A DNA stretch of 64,000 nt. Origin: Roseivirga sp. UBA6052 (GTDB lineage: Bacteria; Bacteroidota; Bacteroidia; Cytophagales; Cyclobacteriaceae). The notes under the pieces were generated by a model. It saw nothing but the letters and a program-made list of their open reading frames with translations, made no database searches and was not told where the DNA came from. This document shows positions 7,189-15,801 of the stretch, one piece after another. Positions within the stretch are counted from its first letter, which is position 1. The number at the start of each line of letters is the position of its first letter. The translations under genes and the position numbers were made by a program. The stretch spans positions 434,001 to 498,000 of the forward strand of contig DIYO01000001.1 in NCBI GenBank assembly GCA_002427755.1, given 5' to 3'.

Positions 7189-9474
7189 ATGACCATTCAC
7201 TCTGAAATAGAGCATTTTTTAAAAGAGCATTTTGGAATTAAGCCTGATGAAATCAAACCTTTAGACGGATACCACAATCTAAATTTCTTGGTAAGATCAG
7301 GTGACAATAAATTCGTTTACAAAACCTATCCATACGATAAAGAGCTGTTTGACATTACTTCTGCCGAGAATGATGCGATAAATCATTTAAAGAATGTTGG
7401 CTTTAAGAGAATACCTCGTCCTATTAAGACTGAGAGCGGTCAATATCAATTCAGAAGCTCATCTCAAAAGCAAAAAACCCATAGACTACTCTCCTATTTA
7501 GAAGGCGATTTCTTGGGTGATACAGTACATACTGAAAGTTTGATCGAATCATTCGGAGCATATCTGGCCAAAATGAATGTGCATCTTCAATCATTCGACT
7601 CATATGTCTTGCGTGCAAGGCAATGGCCGTGGGATTTGCAGTATGTTGAAATGAATAGACCGCTCATTCAAGATATTCACAATGCCAAAGACAGAAATCT
7701 TGTGCTTTATTTTCTACAGCAATATGAAGAGCAAGTCCGTCCTTATCATGCAGCGCTTCGAAAACAGGTGATTCATAATGATGCGAATGAATGGAATGTG
7801 CTTACCAATAATGATAAAGTAGCTGGCATCATCGATTTTGGAGATATCGCGCATTCATTCCTAATTAATGAATTGGCCATTGCCCTGACCTATACTTGCT
7901 ACGACAAGGAGAATCCATTGTATTGGGCTAAAATCCTGATAAAAGCCTATCACCAAGTATTACCACTAAAAGAACTCGAAATTCAGGTGCTTTATTACCA
8001 GATTGCAGCCAGACTTTGTACCAGTGTTTGTAACTCTGCACACGCTAAAAAGACAAACCCGGATAACAACTACGCTTCCGTTAGCGAGCAAAAGGCTTGG
8101 CAGATGCTTTACAAGTGGCTTTCAATTGGTCCAATTAAAGCAGAGCATACTTTTCGAAGTGCAATTGGTTTAGAACCAAAGCAGTTTAAGTCTACGCATC
8201 AGCTACTTAACAAGAGGTATGAACACATCAGTAAGATTCTATCGACCAGCTATAAAGAGCCTATTCATATGGTGCGGTCTGCTTATCAGTACATGTATGC
8301 GGCTGACGGAAATACTTACCTAGATGCCTACAATAACATTCCTCATGTAGGACACTCACACCCTAAAGTAGTGAAAGCCGGGCAAGACCAAATGGCTGTG
8401 CTGAACACCAACACTAGATATCTATATGATCATTTAAGTGCATATGCAGAAAAGCTTTTGAGTAAATTCCCGAATAGCTTAAAGAAGGTCTTTTTTGTCA
8501 ATTCTGGTTCTGCAGCAAGTGATTTAGCCATTAGGATGGCAAACTACCATACCAAGCATCAGCACATCATGATATTGGAAGATGGTTATCATGGCAACAC
8601 ACAGGTTTCAATAGATATTAGTGATTACAAATTCAATAACCCCAAAGGCCAAGGGCAAAAGTCTCATATTCTAAAGACACCAATACCCAATACCTTCAAT
8701 GGTAAATACAGGTCTGATAAGGACAATGCCGGCTATTTATACGGCAAAGATGCAGTAGATCAGATTAAACGACATAGTGAACCCATTTCTGCTTTTATCG
8801 CTGAACCCATTGTAGGCTGTGCAGGACAGGTACCTCTACCAAAAGGTTATCTGCAGCAAATCTATCCTGTTATAAGAGCAGAAGGAGGTCTTTGCATAAG
8901 TGATGAAGTGCAAACTGGGTTCGGACGCGTGGGTAATGCCTTTTGGGGATTTGAATTACTAGATGTTGTTCCAGATATTGTAGTACTCGGTAAGCCTATT
9001 GCGAATGGCCACCCAATGGGTGCTGTGGTGTGCACTGATGCCGTTGCTTCTTCCTTTGAGCAGGGTGTTGAGTTCTTTAGCTCTTTTGGCGGTAACCCCG
9101 TTTCATGCGCTATTGCTAGTGCGGTTCTAGACATAATAGAAGAAGAGAATCTTCAATTAAACGCAAAAATAGTCGGAGATTATTACCAATCTAGGTTATT
9201 AGAATTAGCTGAAAAACACACCTGCATTGGAGATGTAAGAGGATCAGGTTTATTTATTGGAATTGAGGTAGTTAAGAATAATTCTACCACGCCAGATCCT
9301 GAGCTTGCTAGCTACATCAAGAATAAAATGAAAGCCAGACATATACTGATTAGTACTGATGGCCCTTTTAACAACGTAATCAAGACCAAGCCTCCTTTGT
9401 GTTTCTCAAAAGATAACGTTGATCAAGTGATAGTTACTTTGGACCACGTGCTCTCGGCATATCAAGGCGCGTAA
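7189..9474 (+). CDS. APH-fold kinase / class III aminotransferase (phospholyase-like) fusion
   Basis: This 761-residue cytoplasmic protein joins two enzymes. Residues ~15-300 are an aminoglycoside phosphotransferase/choline kinase fold: the catalytic loop is HNDANEWN (His196, Asp198) and the metal-binding DFGD is at 216-219. Residues ~330-755 are a class III PLP aminotransferase with FFVNSGSAASDLA, AFIAEPIVGCAGQ, ISDEVQTGFGR and the PLP lysine in LGKPIANGHP (Lys602). The second half resembles the ethanolamine-phosphate and phosphohydroxylysine phospholyases (AGXT2L1/PHYKPL), whose human partner kinase HYKK is of the APH type. A bacterial fusion of kinase plus phospho-lyase would phosphorylate an amino alcohol and then eliminate phosphate. 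The peptidase M23 domain that I recall between the two halves in longer homologues is absent. The substrate is inferred. Confidence 0.85.
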   Translation: MTIHSEIEHFLKEHFGIKPDEIKPLDGYHNLNFLVRSGDNKFVYKTYPYDKELFDITSAENDAINHLKNVGFKRIPRPIKTESGQYQFRSSSQKQKTHRLLSYLEGDFLGDTVHTESLIESFGAYLAKMNVHLQSFDSYVLRARQWPWDLQYVEMNRPLIQDIHNAKDRNLVLYFLQQYEEQVRPYHAALRKQVIHNDANEWNVLTNNDKVAGIIDFGDIAHSFLINELAIALTYTCYDKENPLYWAKILIKAYHQVLPLKELEIQVLYYQIAARLCTSVCNSAHAKKTNPDNNYASVSEQKAWQMLYKWLSIGPIKAEHTFRSAIGLEPKQFKSTHQLLNKRYEHISKILSTSYKEPIHMVRSAYQYMYAADGNTYLDAYNNIPHVGHSHPKVVKAGQDQMAVLNTNTRYLYDHLSAYAEKLLSKFPNSLKKVFFVNSGSAASDLAIRMANYHTKHQHIMILEDGYHGNTQVSIDISDYKFNNPKGQGQKSHILKTPIPNTFNGKYRSDKDNAGYLYGKDAVDQIKRHSEPISAFIAEPIVGCAGQVPLPKGYLQQIYPVIRAEGGLCISDEVQTGFGRVGNAFWGFELLDVVPDIVVLGKPIANGHPMGAVVCTDAVASSFEQGVEFFSSFGGNPVSCAIASAVLDIIEEENLQLNAKIVGDYYQSRLLELAEKHTCIGDVRGSGLFIGIEVVKNNSTTPDPELASYIKNKMKARHILISTDGPFNNVIKTKPPLCFSKDNVDQVIVTLDHVLSAYQGA

Positions 9475-9545
9475 AACGAAATCACTTTTGTTACCGTTTC
9501 GGTCTTATCTACAATCTCATTAACTTATTAGCAACTAATCCTTAA

Positions 9546-10637
9546 ATGCCACTAGGTCCAGTAACAAGAAAAAACTTAACCAGAATCTTATCCTTTGGAT
9601 TTCTGTGGATCATTCTAGGTTTCCTCTATGCAGTTGTTGAATTTGGAATAATTGGTAACGGAGGGTTTTATCCTAGCACTAATGTGCCTTATAATTTTAA
9701 AGCCAATATCGTTACAACACCTTTAGCATCTTTCTTTGGCGGTTGTTTAATGATGATCATTGATATATGGCTGATTGATAAGCGACTAAAGCGTAGTTCA
9801 TTTAGAAAAAGACTGATTATAAAGTCCTTAGTGTTTGTAATTATAATAATTGCGACAGTGTTTTTAGCTGGGTTAACACTAAATGCGATCACCGAGCAAA
9901 AGCCTTTTTATAGTACAGAAGTTTTAGAAAATGTTGGTTCATTTATAAGCACCTTCGCATTCTGGAGTATTGTTCTTTACGTGGGGCTGATGTCCGTTTT
10001 GTGCCTGTTTATAGTAGAAATGGCAGATAGTCTGGGTAGCAATGTATTCTGGAAATTCTTCACTGGCAGATATCAGAAATCCAAAGTAGAGGAAAAGATC
10101 TTTATGTTCTTGGACCTCAAAAACTCTACTTCAATTGCTGAAGAATTAGGGCATACGGATTACTACAATTTCATTAATCACTTTTTTGAAGACATCAGTA
10201 AAGCAGCGCTTAATAACTGGGGTACAATCTATCAATATGTTGGAGATGAAGTTGTTATTCATTGGCCAAATCATAAGAGCTTAGAAAGTGTAAACTGTTT
10301 CTTTGCCATAAAGAACTTGATTGACTTTAATAGCTCGGTATACCAAGAGAAATTTGGCTTTGTACCAGGTTTTAGGGTGGGGATTCATGGTGGTCCAGTA
10401 GCAATTGGGGAAATCGGTACAACCAAGAAAGACATCTTATACATTGGCGATGTGCTCAATGCCACCTCTCGTATTCAGGGTATGTGCAAAGAATTTGAAG
10501 TAGATATTCTCATTTCGGAAGATATCTACTCTGTTATTGACGCTGATTTTTCTCCTTATTCATACAAGGACATGGGTTGTACGGAACTTCGAGGAAAGAA
10601 AAATCGCGTAAATCTTTATGCTGTGGCTCAAAACTAA
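9546..10637 (+). CDS. membrane-anchored class III adenylate/guanylate cyclase (copy 1)
   Basis: This 363-residue protein has four likely membrane spans (about 14-34, 58-77, 91-113, 133-158) and a C-terminal class III cyclase domain from ~183. Both metal-binding aspartates are present (FMFLDLKNST, Asp190; YVGDEVV, Asp234), as are the transition-state pair in IGDVLNATSRI (Asn305, Arg309) and Asp302, so it looks catalytically competent. The product (cAMP or cGMP) cannot be fixed from sequence alone. The substrate-selecting positions read YQY and D302, and the latter favours adenine. It is followed after 18 bases by an AraC-type regulator on the same strand. A close paralogue with the same architecture is at 24116-25180. 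Confidence 0.88.
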   Translation: MPLGPVTRKNLTRILSFGFLWIILGFLYAVVEFGIIGNGGFYPSTNVPYNFKANIVTTPLASFFGGCLMMIIDIWLIDKRLKRSSFRKRLIIKSLVFVIIIIATVFLAGLTLNAITEQKPFYSTEVLENVGSFISTFAFWSIVLYVGLMSVLCLFIVEMADSLGSNVFWKFFTGRYQKSKVEEKIFMFLDLKNSTSIAEELGHTDYYNFINHFFEDISKAALNNWGTIYQYVGDEVVIHWPNHKSLESVNCFFAIKNLIDFNSSVYQEKFGFVPGFRVGIHGGPVAIGEIGTTKKDILYIGDVLNATSRIQGMCKEFEVDILISEDIYSVIDADFSPYSYKDMGCTELRGKKNRVNLYAVAQN

Positions 10638-10655
10638 TCTATAATATTCACATTC

Positions 10656-11573
10656 ATGCCAACAGGGAATCTTCAATTAGAAAGGGACTATAAAAAACGC
10701 CTAACCCTCGTTTTAGAGTATATAGCCACACATTTAGATGAAGATTTATCTTTAGAGAAAGTGGCGGAAATAGCTCACTTCTCCCCTTTTCACTTTCACC
10801 GTGTGTTTAAATTCCTAACTGGAGAAACTCTTAATCAATATGTAAACCGACAGCGAGTTGAAAAATCTGCCTTGGCGTTGTTACACAAAGACTGGTCAAT
10901 GGCCGAAATCGCAGATCGATATGGGTTTGGAGATCCTACCTCTTTTTCAAGAGCCTTCAAAAAGTATTACAATCAAAGTCCAACAGAATTCAGAAAATCT
11001 AACCCTGCTGTATATAGCAAGATTGGTCAAGTAGAGGGCAAGAATGGCCAAGAGCCAGACGACTATCAGAAATACCTTAGCATCATTGAAAATCTAAAAA
11101 ACTGGATAAAAATGAATGCTAAAATTGAAGTAAAGTCAATGCCTAAAATGGAGCTAGCTTACATCGCTACCATAGGAATCAATAACCTAACAGAAAGCTA
11201 CGAGCGTCTGGTGAGATGGGCCACGCCAAACGGTTTGATTAATGATGAAACTAAAATGATCACCGTTTACCATGATAGCCTTAAAGTAACCGAAGCAGAC
11301 AAAGCAAGAGCGAGTGCCGGCATCTTATTAAATGAACCAATTGAAACTTCTGATGAAATAAGTCTTAGAACTATTGATAGCCAGAAATGCATTGTGGCTC
11401 ACTACGAAATAGGTGTGCATGAATTCGAAAAAGCTTGGACTAGCCTATTCATTTGGATGCAAGACCAAGGCTATGAAAAAGCTTCTGCCGAACCTTTTGA
11501 GATATATCATAATAATTTCCATGAACATCCTGAAGGCATTGCTTTTGTAGATTTCTGCATCCCAGTTGTCTAA
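10656..11573 (+). CDS. AraC-family regulator with GyrI-like ligand domain
   Basis: This 305-residue protein has an N-terminal AraC/XylS double helix-turn-helix (residues ~13-112, including LEKVAEIAHFSPFHFHRVFK and MAEIADRYGFGDPTSFSRAFKKYY) and a C-terminal GyrI-like/AraC effector-binding domain (~155-305). This is the Rob-type architecture, in which the C-terminal domain binds small, often hydrophobic or cationic compounds. It acts in the cytoplasm as a transcription factor; its targets are unknown. It starts 18 bases after the cyclase gene and probably shares its transcript. The following lipoprotein gene begins 38 bases after its stop. Confidence 0.9.
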   Translation: MPTGNLQLERDYKKRLTLVLEYIATHLDEDLSLEKVAEIAHFSPFHFHRVFKFLTGETLNQYVNRQRVEKSALALLHKDWSMAEIADRYGFGDPTSFSRAFKKYYNQSPTEFRKSNPAVYSKIGQVEGKNGQEPDDYQKYLSIIENLKNWIKMNAKIEVKSMPKMELAYIATIGINNLTESYERLVRWATPNGLINDETKMITVYHDSLKVTEADKARASAGILLNEPIETSDEISLRTIDSQKCIVAHYEIGVHEFEKAWTSLFIWMQDQGYEKASAEPFEIYHNNFHEHPEGIAFVDFCIPVV

Positions 11574-11611
11574 TTGATTCTAACATCAAAAAGTCACTAT
11601 CTTGAGGTCTC

Positions 11612-12286
11612 ATGAAAAAGCATTTTTTGTTTAGCGTGAGGCCTCTGGCATTGTGCTTTAATCTTACACTTTTCCTCTTACTTTTTAGTTGCCAAGAGAA
11701 ACCTCCGGTTGAAGAAGGTGATTTTTTAGCGTCAGATATGGTAGAATTGACCAAATTAGACAGCACCCTCAAGCTGGATATCAGATATGCTACCACTAAT
11801 AACTTCATTGGCCAAAAGGTATATGAAGAAGCGAGAGCCTTTTTACAACGGCCTGCAGCTGAAGCATTAATAGAAGCCCATGAAGAACTAAAATCGCAAG
11901 GTTATGGCTTTATCATTTTTGATGGTTATCGTCCTTGGAGCATCACCAAACTCTTTTGGGATCTCACACCAGAGGATAAGAAAATCTACGTAGCTAATCC
12001 CAAAAGAGGTTCTAGACATAACCGCGGATGCGCCATAGACTTAACCCTGTATGATCTAGCAACAGGAAAAGCGGTTGAAATGACGAGTGATTTTGATGAG
12101 TTAGAAGAAAATGCCTCTTCAACCTATACTGGAGGTACGGCAGAGCAAAGGGCTAATAGAGACCTTTTGATTTCTACTATGCACAAGCACGGGTTTAAAG
12201 TGATCTCAAGCGAATGGTGGCATTTCGATTACCAGGGCTGGGAAAACTACCGAATCGAAAACATTCAGTTTGACGAGATTAATTAA
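11612..12286 (+). CDS. ddpX: D-alanyl-D-alanine dipeptidase (VanX/DdpX family), lipoprotein
   Basis: This 224-residue protein has a lipobox signal (LLFSC, Cys27) and the full active site of M15D dipeptidases: DGYRP (104-108, Arg107), the zinc motif SRHNRGCAID (His136, Asp143) and EWWH (catalytic Glu201, zinc ligand His204). The family cleaves D-Ala-D-Ala. VanX of vancomycin resistance is cytoplasmic, whereas this one is a predicted envelope lipoprotein with no vanA/vanH partners nearby. A role in salvaging D-Ala from peptidoglycan is therefore more likely than glycopeptide resistance. A regulator of the Rob type lies just upstream on the same strand. Confidence 0.9.
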   Translation: MKKHFLFSVRPLALCFNLTLFLLLFSCQEKPPVEEGDFLASDMVELTKLDSTLKLDIRYATTNNFIGQKVYEEARAFLQRPAAEALIEAHEELKSQGYGFIIFDGYRPWSITKLFWDLTPEDKKIYVANPKRGSRHNRGCAIDLTLYDLATGKAVEMTSDFDELEENASSTYTGGTAEQRANRDLLISTMHKHGFKVISSEWWHFDYQGWENYRIENIQFDEIN

Positions 12287-12306
12287 GACAACAAACTAGT
12301 CATCAT

Positions 12307-12331
12307 AAAAAAGTGAGGTCTATGGCTCACT
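12307..12331 (-). terminator. intrinsic terminator of the four-helix-bundle gene
   Basis: On the minus strand AGTGAG (12331-12326) pairs with CTCACT (12317-12312) over an 8-base loop, followed at once by six T residues (A-run 12307-12312 on the plus strand). The stop codon at 12320-12322 sits in the loop, so the terminator overlaps the end of the gene. Confidence 0.65.
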
Positions 12332-12919
12332 CTTTGGTTTGTATACTATAATTACTTGAACCATTATGGCAAGAATAATCAGAATAATGATCTCCATATG
12401 GGTAAATAAGTTAATGGCATTAGTTGCTCTATCTGAATTAGCGACTTGTCTTCGTCCATCTTCAAGCTGAATATCAGACAAATCATTTAGGTTATCAGAA
12501 ATCTTGTCAATCACTGCGATAGCGTTTTCACTGCCTAGGGAAGCGTCTGCTTTCATGGCGACTTTTTCCACTTGGAGTGTATTCAAATTAGACCTTAGCT
12601 TTTCTAAAGCTCTTTTCTCTTCATAGGAAGACTCTTTTGACGAAAAACGTTCTACTAAAGCCGCTACTTCCTTTTCTAGAGCAGCATGACCACCTTCAAA
12701 ATAAGCATCGTCTCTTGTAGCAATGGCTATCTTCTTTTCCATCATAGCCGTGTGCATATCCAAAAGCAGATCCTTCGTCATTAACTGATCTTCATAGATC
12801 GATGTAACCGAATGGTTTAATTGCTGGAAGTTGTGCCTGTCCAATAAATTGGTTGTGGCAATAAGAGCGAAGATCAATGAGATCCCCAAAATCCATTTTA
12901 CTTTATTGATCGTTTTCAT
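12320..12919 (-). CDS. four-helix-bundle sensor-like membrane protein (4HB_MCP type)
   Basis: This 199-residue protein has an N-terminal membrane span (residues ~8-26), a long helical extracytoplasmic part (~30-170) with the heptad-like pattern of the four-helix-bundle ligand domain of chemoreceptors (4HB_MCP), and a C-terminal span (~173-192) ending in KPKSEP. No HAMP, kinase or methyl-accepting signalling domain follows, so only the sensory module is present. Such stand-alone proteins occur in Bacteroidota; their partners are unknown. It is convergent with the dipeptidase gene. Confidence 0.75.
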   Translation of the reverse strand: MKTINKVKWILGISLIFALIATTNLLDRHNFQQLNHSVTSIYEDQLMTKDLLLDMHTAMMEKKIAIATRDDAYFEGGHAALEKEVAALVERFSSKESSYEEKRALEKLRSNLNTLQVEKVAMKADASLGSENAIAVIDKISDNLNDLSDIQLEDGRRQVANSDRATNAINLFTHMEIIILIILAIMVQVIIVYKPKSEP

Positions 12920-13021
12920 AGGCTTAAATGTTTTGTGAATCCCCTGATAGAATGCAAGAATAAGGCCAAAATTGACCTCATTCGTTTCAAATCTTAAGCC
13001 TTATGAAGGACTCCCAGTATC

Positions 13022-13165
13022 CGTCATTCTGAAAGAGCTTGCCTGCCAGAAAAGGCAGGGTACGACTGAAAGAATCTCCTAAATGGAAAACGAATCACGA
13101 CAGTAAAGGGAGATTCCTTCGGTCAACCAATTCTATATCGAGAATTGTGTTTCCTCGGAATGACG
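13022..13165. repeat. intergenic palindromic repeat, copy A
   Basis: The element begins CGTCATTC and ends GAATGACG, so its ends are inverted. Inside, AGAATCTCC is mirrored by GGAGATTC, and a small hairpin CTGCC...GGCAG lies in the left arm. It fills the spacer between the four-helix-bundle gene and the S9 peptidase. Three other places in this window carry elements with the same layout. Confidence 0.7.
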
Positions 13166-13190
13166 TTTAGAAAGGAAATCACCTCCCGAA

Positions 13191-15407
13191 TTAGTCTTCG
13201 CTTTCTTCATCCTCTTTAGGAAAGAAATGCTTATCGTAGAAGTCTAGCATACGCTTCCATTGGTCGTGGTAATCACTTTCATTACTGGCCCAACCCGCTC
13301 CATGGCCACCTTTCATATAGTTTACCCATGTTACGTCTTTACCCAGTCTGCGCATGGCGTAATAGAGTTCTCTTGTGTTGGTTCCGGGTACGTTCCAATC
13401 GCCTTCTCCGGTTAAGAGCAAGTGCGGTGTTTTGATACGATCGGCATAAAGCACAGCAGTAGTCTGGAAGTATTTCAGCGGTTCATCCCAAAACTGACCG
13501 CCTATTCTATCTTGTCCCACTTCAGCAGCTGCATAGTTACGCGTACCAATCTTGGGGCTGTCACCCAAGAAGCTAATGATGTTTACCTTACCAGAGATAT
13601 TGATTGCTGCGGCAAAACGATCGGTTTGCGTAATGATCAAGGAAGCAGCATAACCGCCATAACTCGTACCATGTAAGCCCACTTTGTCATTATCCACCAT
13701 GCCTTTATCTACCAGCATATTGATAGCACTTGTTACGCCTTTCAACCAAGCTTCTCCAGGATAACCTTGCTCTAAATCGACAGAAGGACGTAAACCGAAA
13801 TAGCCTTGGTTCGCGATCAAGTTCATAGAAGAACGATAACCATTGTTGAAGAAGGTTTCATAGACTTCAAGCACCAAAGGATATTTCTTATTCGGATCGT
13901 AGTCTACCGGGTAGTAAAGAATACCATTCAACTCCTTACCATCCGCATCTCTGTATTTGATCAATTCCGTTTTAGTCCATTTCTTATCAGCCACCCAAGG
14001 ATTATAATTGGTTAACTGCTTTTTGTTCCCAAAAGACATATCAGACACATAAACATCATTCGGTCTATCACCATCAGACATGCTGAAAACTACCTTATCG
14101 CTGTTCTCAGCAAAACGCCAGCCACTGTATAGGTCTGAACTAGTCATAAGGTCCTCAAACTGTTGCGATGAGATATTGTAACGTTGAATACCGCGATTCC
14201 ACTGGTCCTTTTCTGAATAGCTCACGTAGAGATAATTGCCATCTTCAGACCAATCCACTACGCTCCTATTCGGAGCTTTCTCTCTTTCCTCCTCCTCAGG
14301 TAATTCATAAACCATCTGCAAATCAGATCCATCGGTATTGATGGTCCACCATCCTTTTTTAGAGCTTAGCAGTATCTTTTCTCCAGTTGAATGCCATCGG
14401 GCGATTGAGAATTTCACCGCTTTCTTTTCATCCTCATCTTCAAAGGCTTTGCCTTTGGTTAAGTTGGTAGGCTCTCCTTGATAGTCAGCGATACTCTGCA
14501 GCATTACATTGCCAGAATCTATCCAAGCATAGTGCATGCCATCATCAGACCAACGGTAATTTCTCCTTCTTTTATTTTTTGGATAGATGTACTCAATAGA
14601 ATCTCCATCAGTGAGGTTGAAAAAGCCTACTTGATATTTAGTACCACTATTTCTGGTATAGCTTGTCTCCATGCGTTGATTCTCACTAAACCTCAAGTAT
14701 TGATCATTATCTGAAAGACTGACTCCGCTATAAGTAGACTCAGGTAAAAGATTTGTCATCTGGCCTGATTTCAAGTCTACTTTAACAACTTCATAGTGTG
14801 AAGCCGTTACAGCAATCTGATCCCATTTCAGAAAGTCCTTGCTGCCATCATAGACCACGATTGGTCCCTCAGTAGCTTCTTTATACTCCGCCATGGCTTT
14901 TTCCATCCAGCCCTTGGCACGGACGGCTACGACTACAGCATCTTGATTATTCATGACGGTAATACCAGCATTTGTGGCGAGAATACGTTCATCTTTGATT
15001 TTAGGATAACGTACTTTACCTGAGCCTGTATCATAATAAGCCAATACCAGCTTATCTCCTTGCTGTTCCATAAACACCAGCTTAGAACCATCTTTTGTCC
15101 AAGTCATACCGGTGACTCTAGCTTTGCCTTCAAACATTCTGGTTTCAGCACCTGACTCTGTATCAATAATCACAGGAATACCTGCTCTTAGATTGATATA
15201 GCTAGGATCTCTAAAACGAAAATGGTCGGTACCGAAACGAGCAGAACCATCAGAGATAATTCCTGCTAAATGGCTCCCATCAGGGCTTAAGGTTTGGCTA
15301 CCCAAGGATTGTACCTTGATGATATCTTCAACAGTAAAGGGAGTTTGCTGCGCTTGAAGAGCAAAAGAGAGCACCACAAGACTTAGTAATAAGCTTAGCT
15401 TTTTCAT
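13191..15407 (-). CDS. S9 family peptidase (acylaminoacyl/DPP type), exported
   Basis: I take the start at 15407 (738 residues), giving the signal peptide MKKLSLLLSLVVLSFALQAQ; an ATG 39 bases upstream only adds a polar leader. The N-terminal ~450 residues are WD-like propeller strands. The C-terminal alpha/beta hydrolase holds the triad: Ser in GLHGTSYGGY, Asp in LLTGEGDWNVP, and His in KGGHGAG. Prolyl-oligopeptidase-family enzymes cleave short peptides from the N-terminus, and exported ones in Bacteroidota act in the periplasm on imported peptides. It is a single gene between two intergenic repeat clusters. A second S9 gene lies at 50277-52403. Confidence 0.92.
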   Translation of the reverse strand: MKKLSLLLSLVVLSFALQAQQTPFTVEDIIKVQSLGSQTLSPDGSHLAGIISDGSARFGTDHFRFRDPSYINLRAGIPVIIDTESGAETRMFEGKARVTGMTWTKDGSKLVFMEQQGDKLVLAYYDTGSGKVRYPKIKDERILATNAGITVMNNQDAVVVAVRAKGWMEKAMAEYKEATEGPIVVYDGSKDFLKWDQIAVTASHYEVVKVDLKSGQMTNLLPESTYSGVSLSDNDQYLRFSENQRMETSYTRNSGTKYQVGFFNLTDGDSIEYIYPKNKRRRNYRWSDDGMHYAWIDSGNVMLQSIADYQGEPTNLTKGKAFEDEDEKKAVKFSIARWHSTGEKILLSSKKGWWTINTDGSDLQMVYELPEEEEREKAPNRSVVDWSEDGNYLYVSYSEKDQWNRGIQRYNISSQQFEDLMTSSDLYSGWRFAENSDKVVFSMSDGDRPNDVYVSDMSFGNKKQLTNYNPWVADKKWTKTELIKYRDADGKELNGILYYPVDYDPNKKYPLVLEVYETFFNNGYRSSMNLIANQGYFGLRPSVDLEQGYPGEAWLKGVTSAINMLVDKGMVDNDKVGLHGTSYGGYAASLIITQTDRFAAAINISGKVNIISFLGDSPKIGTRNYAAAEVGQDRIGGQFWDEPLKYFQTTAVLYADRIKTPHLLLTGEGDWNVPGTNTRELYYAMRRLGKDVTWVNYMKGGHGAGWASNESDYHDQWKRMLDFYDKHFFPKEDEESED

Positions 15408-15557
15408 GGTTAAGGATTTGGAATGAAAATAGGGAGAAGAAGTCATTTTTCTTTTACCGTTTATGGAGATGCTAAAACGAGTTCAGCATAACGTATGAAT
15501 CGAAAGACTATTCACTTTTCCATGGCAAAAACTTAGAGTGACGTTTTATTTTCTTTT

Positions 15558-15664
15558 CGTCATTGCGATAAAGTCGAAACAAGGTGAAGACTGAAGAAGC
15601 AATCTCCTTAACTTAAAACGAATCGTGTAAAATATCAGGAGACTGCTTCGTACCTCGCAGTGAC
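15558..15664. repeat. intergenic palindromic repeat, copy B
   Basis: It starts CGTCATTGCGA and ends TCGCAGTGAC. Internally GAAGCAATCTCC is mirrored by GGAGACTGCTTC. The outline is the same as copy A, although the sequence has diverged. Confidence 0.65.
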
Positions 15665-15756
15665 TGTAGGTTTGGGAGATTTGTATCCCTTGGCATCCCT
15701 TTCCTTGCTTATGCTGAAGCTCCAGCGGAGGCGAAGAGGGAATGAGGGTATTAACT

Positions 15757-15795
15757 GGGAGATTCCTCCCGATAGCTATCGGGACGGGAATGACA
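15757..15795. repeat. partial repeat with CCCGATAGCTATCGGG palindrome
   Basis: GGGAGATTCC is followed by the perfect 16-bp palindrome CCCGATAGCTATCGGG (15768-15783) and then GGGAATGAC. This looks like the right end of the same repeat family. The core CGATAGCTATCG also occurs at 47268-47279. Confidence 0.6.
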
Positions 15796-15801
15796 ATGAT
15801 A

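Larger units (their letters stand above)
15408..15801. other. gene-free spacer of 394 bases between S9 peptidase and gltD
   Basis: No credible gene is visible. The stretch holds the start-side leader of the S9 gene and a run of intergenic repeat material: one complete element at 15558-15664 and one right-hand end at 15757-15795. Between them is a C/T-rich segment with no recognisable feature. Confidence 0.7.

Noticed and set aside
8862..9134. 90-residue antisense frame in the fusion gene
   Set aside because: It is the reverse of conserved aminotransferase motifs and has no start signal or homology pattern.
11449..11808. 119-residue antisense frame across the AraC-ddpX junction
   Set aside because: It spans two well-supported genes and their spacer in the wrong direction.
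11612..12286. vancomycin resistance via VanX
   Set aside because: The protein carries a lipoprotein signal and there is no vanA, vanH or vanRS nearby; cell-wall salvage is likelier.
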